From: Gemmatimonadota bacterium | GTDB lineage: Bacteria; Gemmatimonadota; Gemmatimonadetes; Longimicrobiales; Gaopeijiaceae | NCBI GenBank assembly: GCA_013002885.1 | Contig: JABDLS010000148.1 | Location: 1-33,752 of the forward strand | Reading direction: 5' to 3' | Length of the DNA stretch: 33,752 nt | In this document: piece after piece, positions 15,643-24,121 of the stretch | Position numbering within the stretch: position 1 is the first letter of the stretch | How the letters are laid out: each line of letters starts with the position of its first letter | Program-made: the position numbers and the translations under genes | The notes under the pieces: generated by a model | Databases searched by the model: none | Seen by the model: only the letters and a program-made list of their open reading frames with translations | What the model was told of the DNA's origin: nothing

Positions 15643-17276
15643 CAGTCGCCTTCGGGGGCCGGCGTAAGGACCTCGAAGACGGCGGCCCGTTGGGCGTCGT
15701 GGGCGAGGCGATAGCGGGCGTCGTCCAGGAGATACAACGCCAACTGCGGGTTCCGGGTCGGCTCGATGACGATCCAGCGAGCGCCGAAGTGATCAGTCAG
15801 GGCCTGATGGGTGTCTGTGGCCGTACCCTCGGAGCACGGGAACGCGTCGCACGTCCACTCGGTGGTGGCGTCCGCCGAGAGGAAGAAGAACTCCCAGTAC
15901 GACGCGGGATCGTAGGCGTAGAGGAAGACGGGATCCATTCCGCCCAGGTAGCGGTTGGTCCGGTTGTGCGCAAAGAGAGGGCCGAAGTTGTCCCACCGCG
16001 CGTGGAAGACCACGTCTCCAGGCTCACTGGCCGTCTCGAGGTACGCCGCCGTCTCCGCCAAGGTCGAGGCCGGGAAGGCGACGAGCGAGACGTTCAGCGC
16101 GTGACGCCACGCGTACCAACCGAGGTGGAGGGTGAGAACCGCCACCGCCGCCGCCCGCATCGCCGTTCGTCGCTTGTCGGACACCCCCTTCCAGGAGGTT
16201 CGGGCGACGCTCCACGCGAACGGGAGTGCGAGGAAGCCGAAAGCGACCCACTGCTCCATGGCACGTCGGGCGGAGGTGAGGGCGAGGGCGAGAAAAAGCG
16301 TCGACAGAAGTACCGCTGACCATCCCAGCGTGGCGAGCTCCTGGCGTCCCGCTGCTCGCGTCCCTTCTGGTCGGTCCTTCGTCGTGCCGTCACCCCACGC
16401 CACACGGCCGCCGCGTACCAGGAGGATCACGCCCACGAGCCACACCAAAGCGAAGAGCCCGCTCATTCTGAGGGCCTCCAGCGCTCCCAGTGGCACAAGT
16501 TCGCCGGCGAAGGTGAGGGGGAGATCCAAAGCCTTCAGCGTGAAGAGCTCGACGAGCTGAACCCTTACGAGCGACGCGGCCGCGAGGGCGTCCGGCCGAG
16601 CCACCCACCCGAGTACTGCTCCGGCGATGGCCGCCGGCAGAGCGAAACGCAGTGGTACGGCCGGGTCGTCAGGGTCGCGGCCAAGGCCCACCGTGACGGG
16701 GACCCGGACCAACGAGTACACGGCGACCACCAGAGGGCCCAACCAGAACAGGCTCAAGTGGAGCCAGCTGATGACGGCGCTCAGGAGAAGCACCTGCCAG
16801 CTCCTGCCGCGCACACAGACCGACAGCAGGGCCATGCCCACCGCCAGGGAGAGGACGTGGGGGCGCAGCATCAGGTTGCGGAACAGCACGTTGGGCACCG
16901 CGAGGAGGAAGAGCGCGGCCCACCATCCGGCACCCACGACGCCGTGACGGCGGAGCACCGCCATGAACGTGAACCCCAGGGTCGCCGTAACGACGGCCGC
17001 CCCGATCCGGATGCCCCACTCCACTCCACCCACGAGGGCGAAGGGGATGGAGAAGACGTGGAAGCCCCACCACAGGTCGCCGCCGGTTTCACCGATGATG
17101 GAGCGGGTGGCCCAGGGCAGCGACGTATCGAACGCCGTCCCCTCCAGATAGGCGAGAGCATGGCCGATGTGGTAGAACGCGTCGAGATCGGCGACGCCCG
17201 GGTAAAGGGACGCGTGGGCCGCCACGACGACGGCAGCGAGGATGAAGGGCTGGAGCGCCGAAGCGCGATCCGTCAC
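15642..17276 (-). CDS. Multi-pass membrane protein, GT-C glycosyltransferase-like
   Basis: GTG at 17276 overlaps the S9 stop (GTGA) and gives 544 residues; the longer ATG frame starts inside the preceding gene and is rejected. There are about ten hydrophobic helices, then an extracytoplasmic C-terminal domain of about 150 residues. The loop after helix 1 holds an acidic motif DLDAFYHIGHALAYLEG, similar to the first-loop catalytic acid of GT-C enzymes (STT3/AglB/PMT types), and the protein has the GT-C layout. I recall no named family, so the activity is inferred and could be wrong. Coupling to the S9 gene and to LutA places it in the operon, though its link to hydroxyacid metabolism is unclear. 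Confidence 0.65.
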   Translation of the reverse strand: MTDRASALQPFILAAVVVAAHASLYPGVADLDAFYHIGHALAYLEGTAFDTSLPWATRSIIGETGGDLWWGFHVFSIPFALVGGVEWGIRIGAAVVTATLGFTFMAVLRRHGVVGAGWWAALFLLAVPNVLFRNLMLRPHVLSLAVGMALLSVCVRGRSWQVLLLSAVISWLHLSLFWLGPLVVAVYSLVRVPVTVGLGRDPDDPAVPLRFALPAAIAGAVLGWVARPDALAAASLVRVQLVELFTLKALDLPLTFAGELVPLGALEALRMSGLFALVWLVGVILLVRGGRVAWGDGTTKDRPEGTRAAGRQELATLGWSAVLLSTLFLALALTSARRAMEQWVAFGFLALPFAWSVARTSWKGVSDKRRTAMRAAAVAVLTLHLGWYAWRHALNVSLVAFPASTLAETAAYLETASEPGDVVFHARWDNFGPLFAHNRTNRYLGGMDPVFLYAYDPASYWEFFFLSADATTEWTCDAFPCSEGTATDTHQALTDHFGARWIVIEPTRNPQLALYLLDDARYRLAHDAQRAAVFEVLTPAPEGD

Positions 17277-18010
17277 GAGATCGGCTTCTCCCCGAGCCAC
17301 TGCTCCCACCACCCGTGCGTCGAGTACAACCGATGGAGGTAACGCCAGGGCGTCCATCCGCCGTGGTAGGAGTCGGGGTACCGGACCATCTTGGCCGGCA
17401 CCCGCTGCTTCTGGAGGGCGACGTACATCTGCTCGGCTTCTTCGATGGGCACCCCGAAGCGGAACTGCATCCAGTCGAATGCCCGCCCGTCGAAGCGGTC
17501 GACGATCTTCTGCTCCTCCGCGGTCAGCTCCGGCCCGTCGGGTCGCTGACCTCCAGGTGGCACGGGACGTGTGAAGGCGATGAGTCGGTTCGTGGGGTCG
17601 AAGACCGGGACGCCACCGAGGCCCTCGATCTGGAAGGGGTCGTCGGGGTCGTCGGGGCGCACGAACCAGGTGGACGGATCGCCATCATCGGCCAAGAGCC
17701 TCCGGGAGAAGGCGAGGAGAGCGCCGTCGGGGCTCCAACGCGGGTTGCTCTCTTCGCTCGAGGGTGGCAGCACCTGGAGGGGTGGACCCTGACCTTCGAC
17801 GTCAACCAGGTGGAGCTTGGACCGGCTCCGATTCTCGCCTTCGTCCACGAAGGACTCGATGTAGGCGACCATCGAACCGTCAGGGGAGAGCACGGTAGAC
17901 GACACGCTCCGGATGGCGTAGTAGTCGTCGTACGAGAGGGGGCGGGTCTGAGCGTGGGCCGGTGCTGCCAGGAGGGACGCGACGAGGGCGATATGTGGCA
18001 TGGTCTTCAT
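17273..18010 (-). CDS. S9 family (acylaminoacyl) peptidase with large in-frame internal deletion
   Basis: The ATG at 18010 gives 245 residues. A signal peptide ends APAHAQ, then comes the start of a TolB-like propeller (TVLSPDGSMVAYIES, NPRWSPDGALLAFSRRLL). The chain goes from RFDGRAFDWMQFRFG straight to VPIEEAEQMYVALQKQRVP and the typical C-terminus with YPDSYHGGWTPWR. In full-length family members (about 650-700 residues) the rest of the propeller and the hydrolase core lie between these points. The nucleophilic Ser motif (GxSxGG) and the catalytic Asp are absent; only the His region remains. The joint (about 17461-17475) keeps the frame, so a product can be made but should be inactive. A natural deletion or an assembly collapse are both possible. 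A further ATG (18001) may be used. Confidence 0.7.
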   Translation of the reverse strand: MKTMPHIALVASLLAAPAHAQTRPLSYDDYYAIRSVSSTVLSPDGSMVAYIESFVDEGENRSRSKLHLVDVEGQGPPLQVLPPSSEESNPRWSPDGALLAFSRRLLADDGDPSTWFVRPDDPDDPFQIEGLGGVPVFDPTNRLIAFTRPVPPGGQRPDGPELTAEEQKIVDRFDGRAFDWMQFRFGVPIEEAEQMYVALQKQRVPAKMVRYPDSYHGGWTPWRYLHRLYSTHGWWEQWLGEKPIS

Positions 18011-18072
18011 CCGGCCAACATGCCCGGCAGATCGGCGGCGCGGCAAGGGACTGATCCCCTTTGCCGGGCCCC

Positions 18073-20205
18073 TCACCGGCTGTCCTGCCCCGGCTGGTAT
18101 CGTCGGATGGCGCCGGCTTCGATGTCGGCTTCGGTCCAGCGAATCACCTTCATTTCTCCCTGGGCGAACATCGCGGCCTGGTCGTCGAAATGGGGCGAGT
18201 CCTCCTGGTTGCTCTGGCCGTACGCAAGGACCGTCCGCCCCACGGGCTCGGCTCCACCTAGTTCGACCACGAAGACCCACCCGTCTCCGCGATTCGCCGC
18301 TTGGCGACCGTCCGGTGTCTCCTCGAACGAGAGAGTACGAAAGCACCCCATGCCCCCTTCGCATCCGGATACGGGAACGTCCACGTCGCCGCGGATCACT
18401 CGATGGACCTCCCCCCACGCGATGTCCAGAGGGGTACCTGACGCGCGCATGTCGCCGAGGACCTGGTACAGGGCGGAGACGGCTGGGCCGGAAGCGGCGA
18501 CCCCGGATGGTGTATCCGTCGGTCGCTCCTGCGTCCACGGAATCGCGTAGGCACTGTCCACCCGCTCCTGATACGCGTCGAACCAGCGAGCGAAGAGGAC
18601 CCCTCCGCGGCTCTCGACGGACGCGGTGCGGTCCCAACCGGCCAGCACGTCCCGGGCCTCGGCGAGCTCCACCGGTGCCGCCGACCGGTCGATGATCTCG
18701 AGGAGATCGTCGAGCATCCGCTCCGCCGCCAGGATACGCGGCGAGTGCTTCCGCTCGACGACGTCGTCCAGGGTGAGGCGGTCGTCGCCGTGGATGAGGT
18801 CGAACGAGAGCTGGCTGCGCAGTCGGAGACGCGGCTCGGGCAGGTTAGCAGCGACGGTGTCGGCCCCCAGCGTCACGTTGAGGTTGATGTAGTGCGGGGT
18901 ATCGTTGGCCTGCTGCACATACCCACCGGGCGGATTGATGTAGAGCGGTAGATCGTCCCACGGGGCCAGTTCGGACCACATGTCGTCGCTGGACAGGGCC
19001 ACCGCCGCCGTGTCGCCCGTCGACGGGTGCGGCAGGTCGGGAATCCGGGCGTTGTAGTAGAGAGCGATGTTCCCGTCGGCGTCGGCGTAGGTGAAGTTCG
19101 AGCTCGGATGGGCACGCATCTGCATGACGTCGAGCCATTCGTCGAGGCTGGTCGCCATCATCATCCGCAGGAACTGCTCACCTCGCCGGAACTCACCGTC
19201 CCGAGGATCCTTCAGGATGTAGATCCGCTCCGCCGTTTCGTGGATGACGGGGCCGTACGTGGTCCAGAGAGTGGTCTCCGTCTCGATTCCCGGTCCGCCG
19301 TCGGCTGTCCGGTAATCCACCGAGACCGTGCGTTCGTCGATGGGGAGAGGTGCTCCGTCGAGGAGGGCGTGGTCGTCGAGCTCCGGGTGACGCTCGAGGG
19401 CGTAGACCTGGGAGTACCGCGGCGAGTTGTTGGTGGTGGCCCATCCCAGGTGCCGATTGAAGCCTCCGATGATCCCGAAGGCCCCTCCGATACGGAAGTC
19501 ACCGTAGAACTCCAGGACTCCCGGCACCCGCACGTGAGCTTCGTAGTAGCCCGCGTTCCACGACAGGTGGGGGTTTCGCAGCAAAATGGTGTTGCCCGAC
19601 ACGGTACGGCTCCCGTGGAGAGCCCACGCGTTGGATCCGTCCACCTCCGGATCGAAGCCGGCCTCCGCCTCGAAGCCGGACTCGGCCTCCGCGCCGGCTC
19701 TCGACCCCGAAGCCAGGCGCCGCTCCTCCCGGCGCACGAACGCCGCCGCGTCTCCCCGGCTCCAACTCTGGATGTCTCTCGCGTGGGCGTCGACGCCCGT
19801 GAGGTCGGGCTCCACCCAGGCAGGGAACACCTCGGGATGAAGCCGGATGTAGTGGTTCAGGCCCTCGGCGAAACCCCGGTAGACCTCACGGGTCTCGTGG
19901 TCCAGACGGTGGTACGTCTCGACGGCTCGGGCGTGGGTTCGTCTGGCGGCGAAATCAGGCCCGATGGAGTCGTGCCCGACGTGCCGGGCGTGGGTGCCTC
20001 GTCCGCGCACGAGCCCCATGGCCACTTCCCCTCCATAGTCCTCGGACTGCACCCATGCGAGTCCGAAGCCCATGGAAGCGAGGTCGTCAGCGAAGATGTG
20101 CGGCACGCCGTATTCGGTTCGCACGATCTCGACCCGAGACGCCATCGACTGTCCCGAGTCAGGGGATTGGAAGGCGACGAGGGCGGCGAAGAGGACGGGA
20201 GTCAC
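18073..20205 (-). CDS. Penicillin acylase-family (S45) amidohydrolase
   Basis: GTG at 20205 gives 710 residues: signal peptide VTPVLFAALVAFQSPDSGQS, then the alpha-chain with the early motif EIVRTEYGVPHIFADD. The nucleophile Ser191 stands in DGSNAWALHGS, the autocatalytic processing site of S45 Ntn-hydrolases. A Glu/Ala-rich spacer lies just before it (residues about 168-188). The beta-chain carries NPHLSW and LGWATTNNSPRYS, typical oxyanion/substrate regions. Members hydrolyse amides such as beta-lactam side chains or acyl-homoserine lactones; the substrate here is not predictable. It should be periplasmic. It ends 62 bases before the S9 gene. A GGAG lies about 10 bases upstream, so the exact start is moderately certain. 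Confidence 0.93.
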   Translation of the reverse strand: MTPVLFAALVAFQSPDSGQSMASRVEIVRTEYGVPHIFADDLASMGFGLAWVQSEDYGGEVAMGLVRGRGTHARHVGHDSIGPDFAARRTHARAVETYHRLDHETREVYRGFAEGLNHYIRLHPEVFPAWVEPDLTGVDAHARDIQSWSRGDAAAFVRREERRLASGSRAGAEAESGFEAEAGFDPEVDGSNAWALHGSRTVSGNTILLRNPHLSWNAGYYEAHVRVPGVLEFYGDFRIGGAFGIIGGFNRHLGWATTNNSPRYSQVYALERHPELDDHALLDGAPLPIDERTVSVDYRTADGGPGIETETTLWTTYGPVIHETAERIYILKDPRDGEFRRGEQFLRMMMATSLDEWLDVMQMRAHPSSNFTYADADGNIALYYNARIPDLPHPSTGDTAAVALSSDDMWSELAPWDDLPLYINPPGGYVQQANDTPHYINLNVTLGADTVAANLPEPRLRLRSQLSFDLIHGDDRLTLDDVVERKHSPRILAAERMLDDLLEIIDRSAAPVELAEARDVLAGWDRTASVESRGGVLFARWFDAYQERVDSAYAIPWTQERPTDTPSGVAASGPAVSALYQVLGDMRASGTPLDIAWGEVHRVIRGDVDVPVSGCEGGMGCFRTLSFEETPDGRQAANRGDGWVFVVELGGAEPVGRTVLAYGQSNQEDSPHFDDQAAMFAQGEMKVIRWTEADIEAGAIRRYQPGQDSR

Positions 20206-20231
20206 GCGAGCATTGCTCCGCTGAGAGTGTA

Positions 20232-20259
20232 GGCCCGCAGGCACCCGGTGGCGCGGGCC
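20232..20259. promoter_or_regulatory. Inverted repeat upstream of the acylase
   Basis: GGCCCGC (20232-20238) and GCGGGCC (20253-20259) are perfect reverse complements, 14 bases apart, 27 bases upstream of the acylase start in the 140-base divergent region. It could be an operator or a leader hairpin; in GC-rich DNA such repeats also arise by chance. Confidence 0.2.
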
Positions 20260-20345
20260 GTATGCACTATGGGCGAAGGATGTGCGCCGGGCGAGGGGTG
20301 ACGAGGGGGTGGGCACGACTTCGTCGCGGTGCCTACATTCGAATC

Positions 20346-21518
20346 ATGTGTCGATGCGCCTTCACGCCTTTGGTCCTCGCCCTGGCCTTCGGGGCCTGCG
20401 ACGGCAGCACGGATGTCGAGGTTCTTCAGCTCTTCGTGGAGCCGGAGGCGGGTCTCGTTGCCGGCGTCGGGGAGACGAGCCGTTTCCTCGTCATGGCCCG
20501 AGGCGCGGGCGGATCCGAGATCCCGACCGAGGGAGCCGACTGGGTGAGCGACAACCCGGACGTGGCCAGGGTCGATGAGCGAGGGGTGGCGACCGGAGTC
20601 ACTCCGGGAACCGCCGAGCTCACCGTCCGTTTCGGGGGCCGGAGCGCGACGGCGGTCGTGGAGGTCTTCGTACCCCCGGATGTGGCCGAATACGAGGCGG
20701 GCGTCAGCTACTTCGGACGCAACGGCTACGTCGAATACATTCCGGGCACGCTCCCGGTGATCCTCTCCGCACCCCACGGCGGCGACCTCACACCCAGCGA
20801 GATCGCGGAACGCACCACGGGCGTCGTCGTGACCGACCGGGGCACCCGGGAACTCACCTTGGCGGTCCGCGACGCCTTCATCGACTTGACGGGTGCTGCG
20901 CCCCATGTCGTCATCTCCCATCTGGACCGAGTGAAGCTCGATCCGAATCGGGAGATCGTGGAAGCGGCCCAGGGCGACCCCTTCGCCGAGAGGGCCTGGG
21001 AGGAGTACCACGGGTTCATCGAGATGGCGCGGTTGGAGGTCGCTCTGTTCGGTGAAGGCATGTACTTCGACATGCATGGCCACGGGCACCCCCAGGACCG
21101 GCTTGAGCTGGGATACCTCCTGCTCGCCGATCGTTTGAACGACGACGACGATTCGCTGAACAGCCTTGCGACGGTTCAGCAGACGAGCATTCGCGAGATC
21201 GGTCGTGACTCCGAGCTCCCGTTCTCCCAGGTGATCCGGGGACCGACCAGTCTCGGCGGCCTTCTCGAGGAGCATGGCGTACCTGCCGTTCCGAGCCCTT
21301 CCATTCCCGGGCCCGGTTCCGACCCGTACTTCAGTGGTGGCTACTCCACATGGAGGCACGGATCCCTCGCTGACACCGAACTCGTGAGCGGGATCCAGAT
21401 CGAGCATCACTACCCCGGCCTTCGCAACAGCGATGCGAACCGGAGGGCCTATGCGACCTTGCTCGCTGACGCGGTCCGGGCGTTCATGCTCGAACACATG
21501 GGCTATTTTGAGCCCTGA
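20346..21518 (+). CDS. N-formylglutamate amidohydrolase-like lipoprotein with Ig-like domain
   Basis: The ATG at 20346 gives 390 residues; a longer upstream frame reads through the acylase promoter region and is rejected. A hydrophobic start (TPLVLALAFGAC) ends in a possible lipobox FGAC at Cys18. Residues about 22-108 form one Ig-like (Big_2) domain (SDNPDVARVDERGVATGVTPG). Residues about 115-385 carry the amidohydrolase signatures: PVILSAPHGG (137-146), RGTRELTLAVRDAF, SHLDRVKLDPNRE, MYFDMHGHGHP and IQIEHHYPGLR. The enzyme family is normally cytoplasmic (histidine degradation); an anchored Ig-fused form suggests another extracytoplasmic amide substrate. Divergent from the acylase. Confidence 0.85.
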   Translation: MCRCAFTPLVLALAFGACDGSTDVEVLQLFVEPEAGLVAGVGETSRFLVMARGAGGSEIPTEGADWVSDNPDVARVDERGVATGVTPGTAELTVRFGGRSATAVVEVFVPPDVAEYEAGVSYFGRNGYVEYIPGTLPVILSAPHGGDLTPSEIAERTTGVVVTDRGTRELTLAVRDAFIDLTGAAPHVVISHLDRVKLDPNREIVEAAQGDPFAERAWEEYHGFIEMARLEVALFGEGMYFDMHGHGHPQDRLELGYLLLADRLNDDDDSLNSLATVQQTSIREIGRDSELPFSQVIRGPTSLGGLLEEHGVPAVPSPSIPGPGSDPYFSGGYSTWRHGSLADTELVSGIQIEHHYPGLRNSDANRRAYATLLADAVRAFMLEHMGYFEP

Positions 21519-21532
21519 TAGCGTGTTACCCC

Positions 21533-21561
21533 TTGCACCTCACGCCGCGTGAGGCCATAAG
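21533..21561 (+). promoter_or_regulatory. MerR-type promoter with operator dyad
   Basis: TTGCAC (21533-21538), 17 bases, then CATAAG (21556-21561) form a -35/-10 pair. CCTCACG-CCG-CGTGAGG (21538-21554), a perfect dyad with 7-base arms, sits between them, as in MerR-regulated promoters. It lies 39 bases before the start of the MerR gene itself, so autoregulation is likely. Confidence 0.65.
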
Positions 21562-21599
21562 TGGATGTACGCGTAGTTGTCGAAGGACGAGAGGGGACG

Positions 21600-22391
21600 A
21601 TGGACGTGACGTTGAAAGTGGGTCAGTTGGCGTCTCAGACGGGTCTCACCGTGCGCACGCTGCACCATTACGACGAGATCGGGCTGCTCAGCCCGAGCAG
21701 GCGAACGGCGGTGGGGCATCGTCTGTATGGCGAAGAGGAGGTCCGGCGGCTGCAGCACATCGCCACGCTAAAGCACCTCGGGCTCTCCCTGGAGGAGATC
21801 CGGGACTTCCTCGATGGACCCGACTCTTCTCTGGAGCATGCCCTCTCGCTGCAGATCGAGCGAATCGACGAGGAGATCGATCGGCGTCACAAGCTCCGTG
21901 AGCTGATCTCGAGTCTGTTGGATCGACTTCTGTCGGGCGAGCCCATCTCCGTCGATCAGCTCACGCGGAGTATCGAAGTAACGATGAACTACGAGAAGTA
22001 CTACTCCGTCGAGCAGCTCGACCTGCTTGCCAAGCGGCGCTCCGTGGTCGGGGAGGAACGAATCCGTGCGGTCGAGACCGCGTGGAAGACACTCTTCGCG
22101 GCCTTCGGCAAAGCCATGGAAGAGGGTCTCGACCCCACGAGCCCAGAGGTGAAGGTGCTTGCCCGTCGTTCCTCCTCGCTCATCGAGGAATTCACCGGCG
22201 GCGATCCGGGGATCATGAGAGCGCTTGGCAACCTCTATCAGGGCGAGGGTCCTGCGAGCGTCATGGCCGGCAACGACATGCCCCTCCCTCCAGGCCTTTG
22301 GGAGTACATGGGCAAGGCCCAGGCGGCGGTTCGGGACGACGGTCCTTCAGGTGGTGGGGCGGACTCTCGGATGGGTTCCGAACGTCGGTAG
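21600..22391 (+). CDS. MerR family regulator with TipAS-like domain
   Basis: ATG at 21600 (GAGGGGAC upstream) gives 263 residues. The winged-helix DNA-binding region, KVGQLASQTGLTVRTLHHYDEIGLL and RLYGEEEVRRLQHIATLKHL, and a long dimerisation helix (about 75-120) are clear. The C-terminal half (about 135-245, NYEKYYSVEQLDLLAKRR..., YMGKAQAAVRD) is a TipAS-type antibiotic-binding domain. TipA proteins sense thiopeptides and related compounds and activate by remodelling a promoter. No transporter or resistance gene sits next to it, so the target may be itself or elsewhere. A tandem-stop intergenic gap of 5 bases separates it from the convergent membrane protein. Confidence 0.92.
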   Translation: MDVTLKVGQLASQTGLTVRTLHHYDEIGLLSPSRRTAVGHRLYGEEEVRRLQHIATLKHLGLSLEEIRDFLDGPDSSLEHALSLQIERIDEEIDRRHKLRELISSLLDRLLSGEPISVDQLTRSIEVTMNYEKYYSVEQLDLLAKRRSVVGEERIRAVETAWKTLFAAFGKAMEEGLDPTSPEVKVLARRSSSLIEEFTGGDPGIMRALGNLYQGEGPASVMAGNDMPLPPGLWEYMGKAQAAVRDDGPSGGGADSRMGSERR

Positions 22392-22396
22392 GGCCC

Positions 22397-23080
22397 TCAG
22401 TCGTCCTGAAAGCCGGTCGGCTCGGCTCTGAAGCCGCCCAGCGAGGACTGATGGTTCCCGCCGAAGTGCCGGCGCTCCTGGCTCGTCAGCGACGGGTCGC
22501 GGAAGCGGATCAGGCTCGCGAGGTGGCGCTCGGTGGGCTTCCCGAGAGCTTTCGCCAGGTCGGACGTACCTTCGTCAAGGATGTCGGCGACTTTTCGCGA
22601 TGGCATGCGGTCCCTTCCGTCGCGGATTGCGCTCAGCCGGGCAAGGTGCTCGAGGCCGTTCATGAAGCCCGGCACAGCCGAGACGGCTTCCGGATCGTTC
22701 GATAGCAGTCGCCGGGCCCTCGTCCCGATGTTGAGGAGCAGCCCTTCGGTGAAGTCGGCGACCGGGTCGTCGCCGTCTACCGCGTGGAGAATGCCCCGCA
22801 CCTCATCGGTCTCCATTTGCCTGGGCCCGCCCTGCCACACCCAAACAGCGTGTTCGACCGCGTGGAGAGCGTTGCCGGCGAGTTGCCGTCCTCGGTTCTG
22901 TAGCCGACGCCGCTCGAAGAACCACTCCACTACGGCGACGGTGATGACGATGCCGACGATCTCCGTGCCCAGGTTGATGAAGAGCGTTCCGGCGGACGTT
23001 TCGACGCCGAGGATGAACGAAGCCCAGAGGACCAGGGCTGCCACCAGCAGGAAGCCAGCGGTGACGAGAGCTCGTAGCAT
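22397..23080 (-). CDS. Membrane protein of unknown function
   Basis: The 227-residue protein starts at ATG 23080, three bases after the PHP stop. Two helices lie at the N-terminus (VTAGFLLVAALVLWASFILG and TEIVGIVITVAVVEWFF), then about 170 residues of soluble, helical, charged domain (NALHAVEHAVWVWQGG..., LSNDPEAVSAVPGFMNGLEHL). No catalytic motif or named family is recognised. It is the last gene of the apparent sigma-factor operon, so it may be an accessory envelope protein, but that is only context. Confidence 0.75.
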   Translation of the reverse strand: MLRALVTAGFLLVAALVLWASFILGVETSAGTLFINLGTEIVGIVITVAVVEWFFERRRLQNRGRQLAGNALHAVEHAVWVWQGGPRQMETDEVRGILHAVDGDDPVADFTEGLLLNIGTRARRLLSNDPEAVSAVPGFMNGLEHLARLSAIRDGRDRMPSRKVADILDEGTSDLAKALGKPTERHLASLIRFRDPSLTSQERRHFGGNHQSSLGGFRAEPTGFQDD

Positions 23081-23083
23081 GGC

Positions 23084-24121
23084 TCAGTATTCTCGAACGA
23101 AGACGGGTTGGACCCAGGCCACATCGCCGCGGGAGTTGGCAACCTCGGCTCGCACGTAGCTGGTGGCGTGGTCCAGGCCGTAGACCGCCGGGTTCTCGGC
23201 GGTGGTGCGCAGAGGCCGGCCCTCGCTCCCGTAGAACGTGGTGGTGTACTTGAAATCGCGGTCCTGGGCGATGTGGATCTCCAGCCGGCGGGGCGTTACG
23301 ACGATGTCGCTCAACTCGACACCGGTGCTCGCGTAGAAGTGGCCGGCCTCCAGCGCCGTCATCAGCGCCGGGGGTTCGAGGTCATCGGCCCGAATGGCCA
23401 CCCACCCTCTTCCCGGGTTGGCGCGATCCAGAGAGAACTCGCCCTGGAAGTGGTGGGCGTCGTCTACGGCGATCCCGAAGATCCGCTTGCCGCCTGTGAG
23501 CAGGATGTCCCAGACCTCGACCAGGGACGGGATACCTCCTCCTCCCTCGTTGTGCACCGTTGGGTGCCCGTTCCAGATCTCCAGAAGCTTGTCGTTCTCG
23601 ATCTGGCGTAGCTCGTCCGCGCCGAATGCCCATTGAAAATTGGGATGATTGATGTGAGGTACTCCGTCCACCTCGCGGATCGCGTCGACGTTCGCCTGGA
23701 TAGTGGCCACGAGGGAGCCGGCCCGACGCGCTTCCACCACATGGGGAATATTCAGTCCGTTGACGTGCACCGAGGCGCCGTCGAAGCCGGAGGTGACCTC
23801 TTCACCGGCGATGAGCAGGAAAGTGGAGTCGACCAGGTGGTCGAGCCGGGCCGGGTCGGTGAAGACGTTGTGATCCGACAGGACCAGGAAGTCGTAGCCG
23901 TGGTCCTTGTACCACCTGGCTACGTACTCGGGTGAGGAGTCACCGTCGCTCTCGGTGGTGTGGGTGTGGGTGTTGCCCTTGTACCATCGTCCCGACCAGC
24001 CGGGCACCTCGAACGAGGTTCCGGCGGACGGCGAACCTGCGAAACGGTCCGCCTCCGACCCGCATGCCATCAGCAAGGTCAGGCACACGAGCCATCCCAG
24101 GCGGAGCCCCGAACGCGTCAT
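23084..24121 (-). CDS. PHP-domain lipoprotein (metal-dependent hydrolase)
   Basis: The ATG at 24121 overlaps the M28 stop (ATGA); the longer open frame runs into the M28 repeats and is rejected. The 345-residue protein has lipobox LLMAC (Cys20). The PHP metal motifs are YKGNTHTHTTESDGD (His52/54), FLVLSDHNVFT (82-85), HINHPNFQW and DDAHHFQGEF. PHP enzymes use a trinuclear metal centre in phosphoesterases and related hydrolases. Secreted single-domain forms with this layout act on unknown substrates, possibly phosphoesters or polyphosphorylated compounds. It is coupled to the upstream M28 peptidase. Confidence 0.88.
   Translation of the reverse strand: MTRSGLRLGWLVCLTLLMACGSEADRFAGSPSAGTSFEVPGWSGRWYKGNTHTHTTESDGDSSPEYVARWYKDHGYDFLVLSDHNVFTDPARLDHLVDSTFLLIAGEEVTSGFDGASVHVNGLNIPHVVEARRAGSLVATIQANVDAIREVDGVPHINHPNFQWAFGADELRQIENDKLLEIWNGHPTVHNEGGGGIPSLVEVWDILLTGGKRIFGIAVDDAHHFQGEFSLDRANPGRGWVAIRADDLEPPALMTALEAGHFYASTGVELSDIVVTPRRLEIHIAQDRDFKYTTTFYGSEGRPLRTTAENPAVYGLDHATSYVRAEVANSRGDVAWVQPVFVREY

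Noticed and set aside
17315..18550. 411-codon plus-strand ORF
   Set aside because: Lies opposite the S9 remnant and acylase; no motif or ribosome-binding site, composition of a shadow.
19027..20232. 401-codon plus-strand ORF
   Set aside because: Antisense of the S45 acylase, whose nucleophile motif and signal peptide are clear on the minus strand.
20202..21497. 431-codon minus-strand ORF
   Set aside because: Antisense of the amidohydrolase lipoprotein; no family features.
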